From Actinomadura harenae (lineage in GTDB: Bacteria > Actinomycetota > Actinomycetes > Streptosporangiales > Streptosporangiaceae), in contig NZ_RFFG01000009.1 in the NCBI RefSeq assembly GCF_003696215.1, forward strand, positions 1-64,000: a stretch of DNA of 64,000 nucleotides, read 5' to 3'. Both the position numbers and the translations under genes were made by a program. Numbering within the stretch: position 1 is the first letter of the stretch; each line of letters begins with the position of its first letter. The notes under the pieces were generated by a model. The model did no database searches. It was not told the DNA's origin and saw nothing but the letters and a program-made list of their open reading frames with translations. Positions 54,873-63,018 of the stretch are shown piece by piece.

Positions 54873-54888
54873 TACTATGATGTTAGTA
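54873..54888 (-). promoter_or_regulatory. YtrA-type operator
   Basis: TACTATGATGTTAGTA is an inverted repeat (TACTA-N6-TAGTA) 15 bp upstream of the GntR start, within an AT-rich island that probably also holds the promoter. YtrA-subfamily repressors typically bind such AT-rich inverted repeats near their own promoter. Confidence 0.75.
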
Positions 54889-54916
54889 AAACGGTAGATC
54901 TACAGGGTGGGGGCCG

Positions 54917-55888
54917 TCAAGCCGGGGGAGGAGAGCCTTCGAGGGAGGCCATGAGGCGGGTCCGGTGGGCGGAGGGGGAGCTCCAGGCGGCGTGGAGGGC
55001 CCGCGCCTTGCGGATCCAGAGGGACGGGTCGTACTCGGCGGTGTAGCCGATCGCGCCGTGGACCTGGAGGGCGGTCTTCGCCGTCGCGTAGGCGGACTCG
55101 GCGGCGGCGATCTTGGCGGCGGACGTGTCGCGGCGGAAGTCGGCCGTGCCGTGGGCGAGCGCGGCGGCGTGGACGAGGGGACGGGCGAACTCGAGGCCGA
55201 TGAGCGCGTCGGCCAGCTGGTGCTTGACCGCCTGGTACTCGCCGATGGGGTGCCCGAACTGGTTCCTGGTCTTGGCGTAGTCGACGGAGACGTCCAGGAG
55301 GCGGCGGCCCAGGCCCAGGTGCTGCGCCGCGCACGCGAGGACGGCCAGGTCGAGGGCCGTGGCGTCCGCCTTCCCGAGCCTGCGGGACGGCGCGACCTCG
55401 AAGAGCCGGCGGGACGGATCGATCGACGGACGGAGCGCGCGCCCCGGCTCGGCCTCGTGGAGCTCGCCGTCCCGGACGAGGAGGACGAGGTCGGCGACGT
55501 CGGCGTCGAGCGCGTACAGGGTGTCGGGGGTGGCCAGCGAGACCAGGGCCTCGCCTGCGGCGATGCGGGGAAGCCACGCGGTGTCGCCGACCGCGGTCAG
55601 CAGGGCCGCGGCGGCGACGGTCTCGACCAGCGGACCCGGAACGGCGTGGCGTCCCAGCTCGTGCAGGGCCGTGACGAGCTCGACCGGGAGCAGGCCCACG
55701 CCGTCGTGCTCCTCCGGGACGGCCAGCGCGAACACGCCCGCGCCGGCCAGCGCCGTCCAGACGCGGCGTCCCGGGACGTGGTCGCCCGCCGACCACGCGC
55801 GGATCGCGGACGGCGTGTCGGCCTGGTCGAGCAGCTTGTCGAGGCTGCCCGCGAAGAGACGCTGTTCCTCCGACAGGACGAACCTCAT
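54917..55888 (-). CDS. Acyl-CoA dehydrogenase, small or second subunit
   Basis: This 323-residue protein has the acyl-CoA dehydrogenase fold: RFVLSEEQRLFAGSLDKLLDQ at the start and YAKTRNQFGHPIGEYQAVKHQLADALI, an FAD-contact motif, followed by HGAIGYTAEYDPSLWIRKARAL. It is shorter than typical 380-residue members and lacks the middle catalytic segment, as in the paired subunits of alpha2beta2 dehydrogenases such as ChsE4/ChsE5. Its ATGA overlap with the larger gene shows they are made together. Its catalytic role is probably structural or partly FAD-binding. Confidence 0.88.
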   Translation of the reverse strand: MRFVLSEEQRLFAGSLDKLLDQADTPSAIRAWSAGDHVPGRRVWTALAGAGVFALAVPEEHDGVGLLPVELVTALHELGRHAVPGPLVETVAAAALLTAVGDTAWLPRIAAGEALVSLATPDTLYALDADVADLVLLVRDGELHEAEPGRALRPSIDPSRRLFEVAPSRRLGKADATALDLAVLACAAQHLGLGRRLLDVSVDYAKTRNQFGHPIGEYQAVKHQLADALIGLEFARPLVHAAALAHGTADFRRDTSAAKIAAAESAYATAKTALQVHGAIGYTAEYDPSLWIRKARALHAAWSSPSAHRTRLMASLEGSPPPA

Positions 55889-57015
55889 CGCGCCCCCCTC
55901 GGCAGGCCGAGCACGCGCTCGGCGATCACGTTCCGCTGGACCTCGTTGGTGCCCGCGTAGACCGGGCCCGCGAGGGAGAAGACGTAGCCCTCGAGCCAGT
56001 CGCCGTCGAGCTCGCCGTCCGGGCCGAGCAGGTCGAGGGCCGTCTCGTGCAGGGCGATGTCGAACTCGGACCAGAACACCTTGTTCAGGCTCGACTCCGC
56101 GCCGATGTCGTCGCTGCGGGAGATCGTCTCGAACCCCTTGAGCCGGTAGGCGCGGGCCTTCAGCCAGGCGTCCGCGACCCGGTCGCGCAGCGCCGTGTCG
56201 GACGGGTCGCCGCGTTCGCGCCACAGGTCGAGGAGCCGGCCGGCGGCCGCCGTGTACCGGCCGGGGGAGCGCAGGGTGAGGCCGCGCTCGTTCCCCGCGG
56301 TGCTCATCGCGACCTTCCAGCCGTTGCCGGGATCGCCGATGACGTCCTCGTCCGGGACGAACACGTCGTCCAGGAAGAGCTCGGCGAACGCGGGCTTCCC
56401 GTCGAGCCGCCCGATCGGGCGGACCGTCACCCCCGGCGCGTCCAGCGGGAACATCAGGTACGTCAGCCCGCGATGCCGCTCCGACCCGGGATCGGACCGG
56501 AACAGCCCGAACGCCCGGTCGGCGAACGCGGCGCGCGAACTCCACGTCTTCTGGCCGTTCAGCCGCCACCCGCCGTCCGCGCGGACGGCGGTGGAGCGCA
56601 GCGCCGCCAGGTCACTGCCCGCGCCCGGCTCCGACCACGCCTGCGCCCAGATCACCTCGCCGCGCGCCATCGGCGGCAGGACGCGCCGGAGCTGTTCCGG
56701 CGTCCCGTGCTCCAGCAGCGTCGGCGCGAGCAGGTTCACGCCGTTCTGCGAGACCCGGCCGGGCGCGCCCGCCGCGTAGTACTCCTCCTCGAAGATCAGC
56801 CATTCGAGCGGGGTGGCGTCGCGTCCGCCGAACGAGGACGGCCAGTTGACCGTGGCGTAGCGGTCCGCGCCGAGTGTCCGCTCCCACGCGCGGTGCGCGG
56901 CGAAGCCCGCCTCGGTCTCCAGTGACGGCGGCGGTTCGGCGGGGACGTGCGCGCGCAGCCAGTCCCGGGCCTCCGCGCGGAACGCCTCATGGGCGGGGGA
57001 GAAGTCGAGATCCAT
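55885..57015 (-). CDS. Acyl-CoA dehydrogenase, large subunit
   Basis: This 376-residue protein has the acyl-CoA dehydrogenase N-terminal domain (FSPAHEAFRAEARDWLRAHVP), WAQAWSEPGAGSDLAALRSTAVRADGGWRLNGQKTWSS (substrate and FAD segment), and a C-terminal YAGTNEVQRNVIAERVLGLPR. The usual catalytic Glu of the YEGT motif is Ala354, so the base is expected elsewhere, as in isovaleryl- or long-chain-type and steroid-type enzymes. With the second subunit it should form a heteromer acting on a bulky acyl-CoA. A TetR-type operator sits 29 bp upstream. Confidence 0.9.
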   Translation of the reverse strand: MDLDFSPAHEAFRAEARDWLRAHVPAEPPPSLETEAGFAAHRAWERTLGADRYATVNWPSSFGGRDATPLEWLIFEEEYYAAGAPGRVSQNGVNLLAPTLLEHGTPEQLRRVLPPMARGEVIWAQAWSEPGAGSDLAALRSTAVRADGGWRLNGQKTWSSRAAFADRAFGLFRSDPGSERHRGLTYLMFPLDAPGVTVRPIGRLDGKPAFAELFLDDVFVPDEDVIGDPGNGWKVAMSTAGNERGLTLRSPGRYTAAAGRLLDLWRERGDPSDTALRDRVADAWLKARAYRLKGFETISRSDDIGAESSLNKVFWSEFDIALHETALDLLGPDGELDGDWLEGYVFSLAGPVYAGTNEVQRNVIAERVLGLPRGAR

Positions 57016-57043
57016 CAGCGGCGGCCTTCACCTTCCGTGATTC

Positions 57044-57065
57044 ATCTAACAACCGTTTGGTAGAT
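57044..57065 (-). promoter_or_regulatory. TetR-type operator upstream of the acyl-CoA dehydrogenase pair
   Basis: A 22-bp imperfect palindrome starts ATCTAACAA and ends TTTGGTAGAT, matching its own complement at 18 of 22 positions, with the core CAACCGTTTG. It lies 29 bp before the ATG of the large subunit, in the only AT-rich stretch of the region. No TetR gene adjoins it, so the regulator is elsewhere. Confidence 0.7.
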
Positions 57066-57260
57066 TAAAGCACGGTGGTCGCGGCGCGTCCCGAGCGGAG
57101 CCAGGTGGGAGTACGCCGACGTACGCCGCTGACCGGTCGGCCGGAAAGCGCCCGCGGGGCAAGGCTCGGCAACGATCGAGTCAAGTCACCTGGGCCCGCC
57201 TGACCTGCGGCGCAACATGGGAGCGGCCTCCCATGCCCGCGCGACCGAGAGGATGGTCCG

Positions 57261-57935
57261 GTGCCCAAGAGCTGGATGATCGCCGACTTCCTGCGCCCGT
57301 ACGCGCAGTGGCGGATCGAACGGGCCGAGGAACGCGACGACGGACGCAACGCCCGTGCCGCCATCGGGCTGATCGACGCCGCCGCGTACGCGATGCAGAT
57401 GGACGACAGCGACCGGCTCATCGCCCGGATGGCGTCCGCGGGCTGCTTCGCCCACGAGCGCTTCAATCCGGGCACGGAAGGTGAACGCCTCATCCGCCGC
57501 TGGCACTACGACGACACCGAGGGCGCCCCCCGCGACCTGTTCTTCGCCCTCGCGGACGCCGTGGAACGGGGCGTCGGCCCGTCCCCGGCGCCCCCGGCGT
57601 CCCGCGCGGCCTCGCGCTGGAGCCACCTCGACCGCGGTGCCCGTCCCCAGGCCCCGCAGCCCGGCGCTCCCGCCGACGACCGCACCGCCCACACGCCCGA
57701 CGGCGCGCCCCCGGGCCGTCCGGGCTCACCGAACCCTTCCCCCGTCCGTCCCGTCGACGGCAGGGACGCGGGCGAGGAGACGAGCACGCCCCGTCCCCGC
57801 CTCACGGACGCCCCGGACACATGTCCTGGGTACGGCGCGGACGAAGCGGGCGCGCCCTCCGGCCGCCGCGCGGATGGCGCGGGCGCGCGGTCCGTGTACG
57901 GCGCGGGCGAGGCGGGGTGGGCAAGCGGGCGCTAG
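57261..57935 (+). CDS. Hypothetical protein with ordered N-terminus and disordered tail
   Basis: This 224-residue protein starts MPKSWMIADFLRPYAQWRIERAEERDDGRNARAAIGLIDAAAYAMQMDDSDRLIARMASAGCF, a helix-rich segment, then WHYDDTEGAPRDLFFALADAVERG; the rest (about 110 residues) is Pro/Gly/Ala-rich and probably disordered. GGATGG precedes GTG 57261. I do not recognise a family. It lies between the acyl-CoA dehydrogenase region (divergent) and the KSI-like gene (same direction, 46 bp downstream). Confidence 0.65.
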   Translation: MPKSWMIADFLRPYAQWRIERAEERDDGRNARAAIGLIDAAAYAMQMDDSDRLIARMASAGCFAHERFNPGTEGERLIRRWHYDDTEGAPRDLFFALADAVERGVGPSPAPPASRAASRWSHLDRGARPQAPQPGAPADDRTAHTPDGAPPGRPGSPNPSPVRPVDGRDAGEETSTPRPRLTDAPDTCPGYGADEAGAPSGRRADGAGARSVYGAGEAGWASGR

Positions 57936-57981
57936 GTAAGCTGGCGCGGCGGGGGGTGACCGTTCCGAGGGAAGGACGACC

Positions 57982-58344
57982 ATGCCCGACGTCCAGCACA
58001 TGAAGGCGACGATGCGCCGCTACGCGGACCTGTTCAACGCGGGCGACCACGTCGCCGTGGCGGACCTCTACGCCGACGACGCGGTGATCGAGGACCCGGT
58101 CGGCAAGCGCCCGGTCGAGGGACGCGCCGCGATCGAGAAGTTCTACGCCGACTCGATCGCGGCGGGCGCGAAGCTCGTCGCGCACGAGGTCCGCGGCTCC
58201 TATGGAAACCGGAGCGCCATGCGCTTCTCCGCGGACCTTCCCGGCCTGCACATCGACGGCATCGAGGTCATGACGTTCGATGACGGCGGCAAGGTCGTCC
58301 GCATGGAGGCCTTCTGGGGACCGGACGACTTTCAAGCGGTCTGA
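57982..58344 (+). CDS. SnoaL/ketosteroid-isomerase-like protein
   Basis: This 120-residue NTF2-fold protein aligns position by position with Comamonas testosteroni ketosteroid isomerase. Tyr14 (MRRYADLFNAGD) sits where the oxyanion-hole Tyr14 is, and Asp38 (VIEDPVG) where the catalytic base Asp38 is; the third acid, Asp99, is replaced by Glu95 (IDGIEVMTF). GGGAAGGA precedes the ATG. It may isomerise a 3-oxo-delta5 steroid or a similar enone. The nearby two-subunit acyl-CoA dehydrogenase makes a steroid-linked locus conceivable, but that is inference. Confidence 0.83.
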   Translation: MPDVQHMKATMRRYADLFNAGDHVAVADLYADDAVIEDPVGKRPVEGRAAIEKFYADSIAAGAKLVAHEVRGSYGNRSAMRFSADLPGLHIDGIEVMTFDDGGKVVRMEAFWGPDDFQAV

Positions 58345-58665
58345 CCATTTTGGGGCGTTCGTCGCGATGTGGTCGAGGTGAGTCGCGCGGGGCGCGGATC
58401 GCTTTGCGTCCGGTTGCGGCCATCGTGACGTAATGGTCCGTTGACCAGGCTCTTTGTCCGCTGCCGGGGCGTTTCTTCGGTGAACGCCGTCGAGGGCGCC
58501 GCCGCGATCAGAGCGGGCCCGGACGGCTCGGATCGGTGCTCGTGGGCGGCGGACCCGCGGGCCGGGCGAGGCGGCGACGTGGTGCTCTGCCTGGGCTTTT
58601 GGAGGTTGGGACGCGCCTCGGCGCCGGGCGCGTCCGGTGGAGGGAAACTGTGGGAACGGGTTCTC
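58345..58665. other. Intergenic region, no gene supported
   Basis: About 320 bp between the KSI-like gene and a small candidate ORF. Frames here are open only by composition, with no usable starts or ribosome sites. The right-hand end becomes less GC-rich and probably contains the promoter of the mini-ORF that follows. No hairpin or repeat was recognised. Confidence 0.4.
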
Positions 58666-58767
58666 GTGAAAAACAAACCAAACGAAGATCCGCGAATACG
58701 CGCAATCCAGCACCGGACGGGCTATGCTATAAGTGTCTCGAAGGTCATCTTATTGCGAGTGAGCTGA
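58666..58767 (+). CDS. Candidate 33-residue mini-ORF in a lower-GC patch
   Basis: GTG 58666 begins MKNKPNEDPRIRAIQHRTGY, continuing AISVSKVILLRVS, and stops at 58767. Codon use is unlike its neighbours: AAA, AAC, AAT-type and TAT codons in a region that is otherwise G/C-saturated. GGGAACGG lies just upstream and a hairpin starts 11 bp after the stop. The RIRAIQ-x-x-TGY phrase is reminiscent of the N-termini of small actinomycete DNA-associated proteins, but I cannot name a family. It could be a truncated horizontally acquired gene. Confidence 0.4.
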   Translation: MKNKPNEDPRIRAIQHRTGYAISVSKVILLRVS

Positions 58768-58778
58768 CCTACGCGCAG

Positions 58779-58813
58779 AACACCGGTCACCCATCTGCGG
58801 GGTGGCCGGTGTT
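58779..58813 (+). terminator. Hairpin after the mini-ORF
   Basis: AACACCGGTCACCC and GGGTGGCCGGTGTT pair over 14 bp with one wobble across the 7-base loop ATCTGCG, followed by TCGCTTT. It probably ends the mini-ORF transcript and separates it from the dipeptidase gene. Confidence 0.75.
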
Positions 58814-58924
58814 TCGCTTTCCGGGCTGTTCGGGTGGGTTCCCGAGTCCGTTTCCGTCGGCATGGCCACGGGTAGATCGCCTTCGAGTCGTCCCCCCGGA
58901 ACGGTAGGAGTCCGGGGGTGGGTT

Positions 58925-60322
58925 GTGCGGGACGTCGAGGACGACTGGAACACCCAGAACATCGCGGCCAGGGCGCGGGCGCTCACGCCGGACCTCGTCG
59001 GCGAACTGGAGCGGCTGGCCGCCGTCCCGTCGATCGCGTTCCCGGGATTCCCGCCGCACGAGGTCATCCGGGCGCACGACCATGTCGTCCGGATGCTGAC
59101 GGAGGCGGGCGTCCGCGACGTGGGCGCGATCCGGCTGCCGGACACGCCGCCGGTCATCACGGGCTCGATCCCCGCGCCCGAGGGCGCGCCGACCGTCCTG
59201 CTCTACGCGCACTACGACGTCCAGCCCCCGGGGGACGAGGCGCTGTGGAGGACCCCGCCGTTCGCCCCGGCGCCATTCGACGAGGACGGTGAGAAGGGCA
59301 TCCGGGCGCGCGGTATCGCCGACGATAAGTCCAACATCCTCGCTCATGTCGGGGCAATCCGGGCGTGGAATGGCCGTCCGCCGGTCGGGATCAAGATCGT
59401 CATCGAGGGCGCCGAGGAATGGGGCAGCCCGCTCGACGAGTACCCGGCGCGGCGTCCCGGGGAGTTCCAGGCCGACGCGATGGCGGTCGCGGACATGGGC
59501 AACATCCGCGCCGGACAGCCGACACTGACCGTCGGGCTACGCGGCGTCGCCGACGTGATCGTCGAGGTGCGGACGCTCGAAGGGGCCAAGCACAGCGGCA
59601 ACTTCGGCGGCCCCGCCCCGGACGCGATGCTCGCGCTCGTCCGCGCCCTGTCCAGCCTGCACGACGACAACGGGGACGTCGCGGTGGCGGGCCTGCGCCG
59701 CGAGCCGTGGACCGGCGCGACCTACACCGACGTCGAGTTCGGCGAGGCCGTCGGCGCCGAACCGGGGATGCCGCTGCTCGGCACCGGCACGCTGGGCGAA
59801 CGCCTCTGGTCGGGGCCCGCGATCACCGTCACCGGCATCGACGCGATCCCGGTGGACAAGGCGGCCGGCGCCTGCGTCCCGCATGCCCGCGCCAAGATCA
59901 ACCTGCGGATCCACCCCGCGCAGCCCGCCAGGGAGGCCCGGGAGGCGCTGATCCGGCACCTGGAGGCGCAGCGGCCGTTCGGCATCCCGCTGACCGTGTC
60001 GGTCGCGGGCGAGGCCGGAGACGGATACCGGGCCGAAACGGGCGGGCCCGCGATGGAGGCGATGACCGCCGCGATGCGCGCCGCCTACGGGACCGACCCG
60101 GTGCAGATGGCGGCCGGTGGCGCGATTCCACTGGTCAGCGCGCTGCACAGGGCCGTCCCGAAGGCCGAGATCCTGCTCTTCGGCGCCCAGGACGGCAAGT
60201 GCAACCTGCACGCGCCGAACGAACGCGTGCTGGTGTCCGAACTGGAGAACACGGTCGTCGCCGAAGCCCTGTTCTTCGCCGAGTTCGCCGCCCGCTGGTC
60301 GCCGGCGGGGGAGATGTCATGA
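58925..60322 (+). CDS. M20-family metallopeptidase (dipeptidase)
   Basis: This 465-residue zinc hydrolase has LLYAHYDVQPPGDEALW (His, Asp ligand pair), GIRARGIADDKSNI, IKIVIEGAEEWGSP (catalytic Glu-Glu) and a late NLHAPNER (His ligand); a dimerisation domain lies between about residues 195 and 320. This matches M20 dipeptidases and succinyl-diaminopimelate desuccinylase relatives. GTG 58925 is chosen with a nearby G-rich site; other starts are possible. Its stop overlaps the start of the G6PDH-like gene (ATGA), so the two are co-translated. Confidence 0.92.
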   Translation: MRDVEDDWNTQNIAARARALTPDLVGELERLAAVPSIAFPGFPPHEVIRAHDHVVRMLTEAGVRDVGAIRLPDTPPVITGSIPAPEGAPTVLLYAHYDVQPPGDEALWRTPPFAPAPFDEDGEKGIRARGIADDKSNILAHVGAIRAWNGRPPVGIKIVIEGAEEWGSPLDEYPARRPGEFQADAMAVADMGNIRAGQPTLTVGLRGVADVIVEVRTLEGAKHSGNFGGPAPDAMLALVRALSSLHDDNGDVAVAGLRREPWTGATYTDVEFGEAVGAEPGMPLLGTGTLGERLWSGPAITVTGIDAIPVDKAAGACVPHARAKINLRIHPAQPAREAREALIRHLEAQRPFGIPLTVSVAGEAGDGYRAETGGPAMEAMTAAMRAAYGTDPVQMAAGGAIPLVSALHRAVPKAEILLFGAQDGKCNLHAPNERVLVSELENTVVAEALFFAEFAARWSPAGEMS

Positions 60323-61680
60323 GCCGCGGGCCGGTCGCGTCGGCGCTGGTCATCTACGGGATCACCGGCGACCTGGCGCGCAAGTCGCTGCTGCCCGCGC
60401 TGTACCGGCTCGCCGAGCGCGGACGGCTGCACGTTCCGGTGATCGGGGTGACGCGCCGCTCCTGGACGGACGACGACCTGCGCGCCCACGCCCGCGCCGC
60501 GATCGGGGACGAGCTGGACGAGTCGGTCTTCGACCGGTTCGCCTCCCGGCTGCGGATCGTGGACGGCGACCTCACCGACCCCGAGACCTACCGCCGGATC
60601 CGCGACGCCGTCGCGGACGCGCCGTTCGTCACGCACTACATGGCGACCCCGCCGACGCAGTTCACGACCATCGCCGACCGGCTCGGCCAGGCCGGGCTCA
60701 ACCGCGACGCGCGACTCGTCGTCGAGAAGCCGTACGGGCACGACCAGGCGTCCGCCCGCGCCCTGGACGACGACCTGCACCGCACGTTCGCCGACGACGA
60801 CCTCTTCCGCGTCGACCACTACCTCGGCTCGGAGGCCGTCCGGGGCGTCCCCGTGGCGCGCTTCGCGAACCCGATCCTCGAGACGGTGATGAACCGCGAC
60901 CACGTGGCGTCCATCCAGATCACGATGGCCGAGGACTTCGACGTCGCGGACCGGGGCGCCTTCTACGACCCGACCGGCGCCGTCCGCGACGTGGTGCAGA
61001 ACCACCTGCTGCAGGTCCTCGCGCTGCTCACCATGGACCCGCCGTCCTGCCGGGACGCCCTGGCGGAGAACGTCGCGAAGTGGGAGCTGATGCGCGCCGT
61101 CCGGACGATCGAGCCGTCCGACCTGGTGCGCGGCCAGTACGACGGCTACCTGCACGTTCCCGGCGTGCACCCGGACTCGACGACCGAGACGTTCGTCGCC
61201 GCGGGGATCTGGATCGACAACTGGCGCTGGAAGGGCGTCCCGATCCACCTCCGCGCGGGCAAGTGCCTGCCGGTGACGTCCGCGGAGGCGGTGGTCGAGC
61301 TCAGGGAACCGCCGGTTTCGCTTTACGGGCATCCGGAACCCAACCTGATCCGCCTTCACCTACCCAAGAGGCACGGCCTCGCGCTCGACCTGTCCCTGAA
61401 CCGCGCCGAGGGCCAGCCGGTGCAGGCCGCCGCCGTGCCCGTCCAGGTCCCTCCCGTCGGCGTCGCCGAACCACCGTACGAGCACGTCCTGGAGGCCGCG
61501 ATCGTCGGCGACGCCGCCGCGTTCGCCTCGTTCCCGTTCATCGAGGAGTCCTGGCGCGTCGTCTCGAAGATCATCGACCTGGACGACGCCCCGCCCCGCT
61601 ACATCCCCGGCACCTGGGGCCCCGGCTCGTCCGAAACCCTCCCCGGCCCCTCCGGCTGGCACCGCATAGCCGGCGCCTGA
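60319..61680 (+). CDS. Glucose-6-phosphate dehydrogenase-like protein, altered substrate motif
   Basis: This 453-residue protein has the G6PDH fold: GITGDLARKSLLPALYRLAERGRL (cofactor loop), VVEKPYGHD, RVDHYLGSE, VQNHLLQVLALL (catalytic His229) and TFVAAGIWIDNWRWKGVPIHLRAGK. In active enzymes the motif is R-I-D-H-Y-L-G-K-E, where the Lys contacts the sugar phosphate; here it is Ser171. The protein may therefore use another substrate or have lost activity. The ATGA overlap with the dipeptidase gene couples the two. No zwf/opcA/tal-type neighbours support a pentose-phosphate role. Confidence 0.85.
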   Translation: MSRGPVASALVIYGITGDLARKSLLPALYRLAERGRLHVPVIGVTRRSWTDDDLRAHARAAIGDELDESVFDRFASRLRIVDGDLTDPETYRRIRDAVADAPFVTHYMATPPTQFTTIADRLGQAGLNRDARLVVEKPYGHDQASARALDDDLHRTFADDDLFRVDHYLGSEAVRGVPVARFANPILETVMNRDHVASIQITMAEDFDVADRGAFYDPTGAVRDVVQNHLLQVLALLTMDPPSCRDALAENVAKWELMRAVRTIEPSDLVRGQYDGYLHVPGVHPDSTTETFVAAGIWIDNWRWKGVPIHLRAGKCLPVTSAEAVVELREPPVSLYGHPEPNLIRLHLPKRHGLALDLSLNRAEGQPVQAAAVPVQVPPVGVAEPPYEHVLEAAIVGDAAAFASFPFIEESWRVVSKIIDLDDAPPRYIPGTWGPGSSETLPGPSGWHRIAGA

Positions 61681-61766
61681 CCGCCATTACCTCGGAGGTC
61701 ATCGCCTTCGCGCGCCCGCGTCCACCAAGATCGTCTCTTCTGGCCGCGACGCTCTGGGGGCATCCG

Positions 61767-62192
61767 ATGACGACCACCCGCACCACTGTCGAAGACCTGC
61801 TCGGACGCATCGCCGAGGGCGACCCCGCCCACCTGGCCGCGCTGTTCGCCGACGACTGCGACTGGAAGCTGAACTGGCCGGACGCCGAGCACGGACGGGC
61901 CGAAACCCCCTGGATCCGGCACCGCACCACCCCGGCCGAGGCCGCCGCCCACTTCGCGGAGATCGCCGCCCACCACGTCCCGGAGAAGAACGAGACCCGG
62001 ATCGACCGCATCCTCGTCGACGGCGACGACGCCGTCCTCCTGGGCGTGATCCGGCAGGTCGCACGCACCACCGACCGCCCGTACACGTCCCGCCTCGCCC
62101 TGCACGTCACCGTCCGGGACGGCCGGATCACCCGCTACCACGTCTACGAGGACTCCCTCGCCGTGGCCCAAGCCTTCACCCCAGGCACCTGA
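61767..62192 (+). CDS. SnoaL-like (nuclear transport factor 2 fold) protein
   Basis: This 141-residue small alpha+beta protein has an NTF2-like pattern: VEDLLGRIAEGDPAHLAALFADDCDWKLNWPD near the N-terminus and ALHVTVRDGRITRYHVYEDSLAVAQAF at the end. SnoaL-type proteins catalyse cyclisation, isomerisation or hydrolysis, or only bind ligands; no function is indicated. ATG 61767 follows a CTGGGGG-type site. It lies 86 bp after the G6PDH-like gene. Confidence 0.78.
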   Translation: MTTTRTTVEDLLGRIAEGDPAHLAALFADDCDWKLNWPDAEHGRAETPWIRHRTTPAEAAAHFAEIAAHHVPEKNETRIDRILVDGDDAVLLGVIRQVARTTDRPYTSRLALHVTVRDGRITRYHVYEDSLAVAQAFTPGT

Positions 62193-62250
62193 CCGGCGGC
62201 CCCACACGCCCTACGCTGGCCGGAGGGCCGACCGTCGTGAGGAGCCTCCC

Positions 62251-62467
62251 TTGCCGGACGACGCACTCGAAGGGGCCATCCGGGTCCTGCTGGCCGTGGC
62301 CGTTCCGGACTGGAAGCCACCGGCCCGCCGCGTTTCCGCTGGAGCGCTCCTGCTACGGGCATCAGGACGCCGACCTGCTGAGGCGGCCTCGGCGGATCGC
62401 CGAGGCCGATCCTGGACGGTTCGAGCGGCTGCTCGGCGGGAGCACCGGGTACGGTCACGCGATCTGA
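62251..62467 (+). pseudogene. Frameshifted small-gene remnant
   Basis: TTG 62251 follows GGAG 6 bp upstream and gives MPDDALEGAIRVLLAVAVPD, after which the reading becomes implausible. In the next frame a protein-like sequence continues: FPLERSCYGHQDADLLRRP, then EADPGRFERLLGGSTGYGHAI, to a stop at 62467. The two halves join with a one-base shift near 62330. The family is not recognised. A sequencing error is an alternative explanation. Confidence 0.6.
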
Positions 62468-62566
62468 TGGCCATGAGGCGGGGCTCCTGGGCAGCGCCGC
62501 GCCGACGGGTGTCGGCGCGGCGACGTGCTCTTCAGATCGGGTGCCGGCCTTCGGATGGCGAGAAGG

Positions 62567-62869
62567 TCAGAACCAGAGCGGCCGGCATTCCACGCCCTCG
62601 ACCCGGAACCAGCCGTCGGCGAAGCCCCGCTCGCAGAAGAACCTCTCGAACGTGCCGGCGCGGGCGATGACGAAGTCGTCGAGCGGGCCGAGGTAGGCGG
62701 GGCTGCATTCGTGCCCGATCACCCTGCCGAAGTCCCTGACGTGCAGTTTCCCGCAGACGATGATGCGTTCGTGCCGTGCCTCGTCGGCCTGTGCGGGGCC
62801 CGCGGCCACCGGGGTGAGCGCCGCGGCGGCGGCGAGCGCGCCGAGAAGGGCGATGGAACGACGTGCCAT
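62567..62869 (-). CDS. Small secreted protein with four cysteines
   Basis: This 100-residue protein starts MARRSIALLGALAAAAALTP, a signal peptide with likely cleavage near AQA-DEA. The mature part has four Cys (VCGKL, HECSPAY, FCERG, ECRPLW), enough for two disulfides. AAGGAG lies 8 bp before ATG 62869; a GTG at 62878 is too close to the SD. It resembles small exported proteins of Streptomyces and relatives with conserved disulfide patterns; no function is known. Confidence 0.78.
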   Translation of the reverse strand: MARRSIALLGALAAAAALTPVAAGPAQADEARHERIIVCGKLHVRDFGRVIGHECSPAYLGPLDDFVIARAGTFERFFCERGFADGWFRVEGVECRPLWF

Positions 62870-63018
62870 GCGTATCACTCCTTGTGTCGAATTGACTACT
62901 CAAAGCTAGCATGTCGGAGTTGGCAGTCCCGGCGTCCCGGGGTCAACTTTTGCCACTCCCGTCAGCCCCCTGGGCGCCTGGCCTCACGGGGCATACCCTG
63001 CTCCGGGTGAAGGAGATC

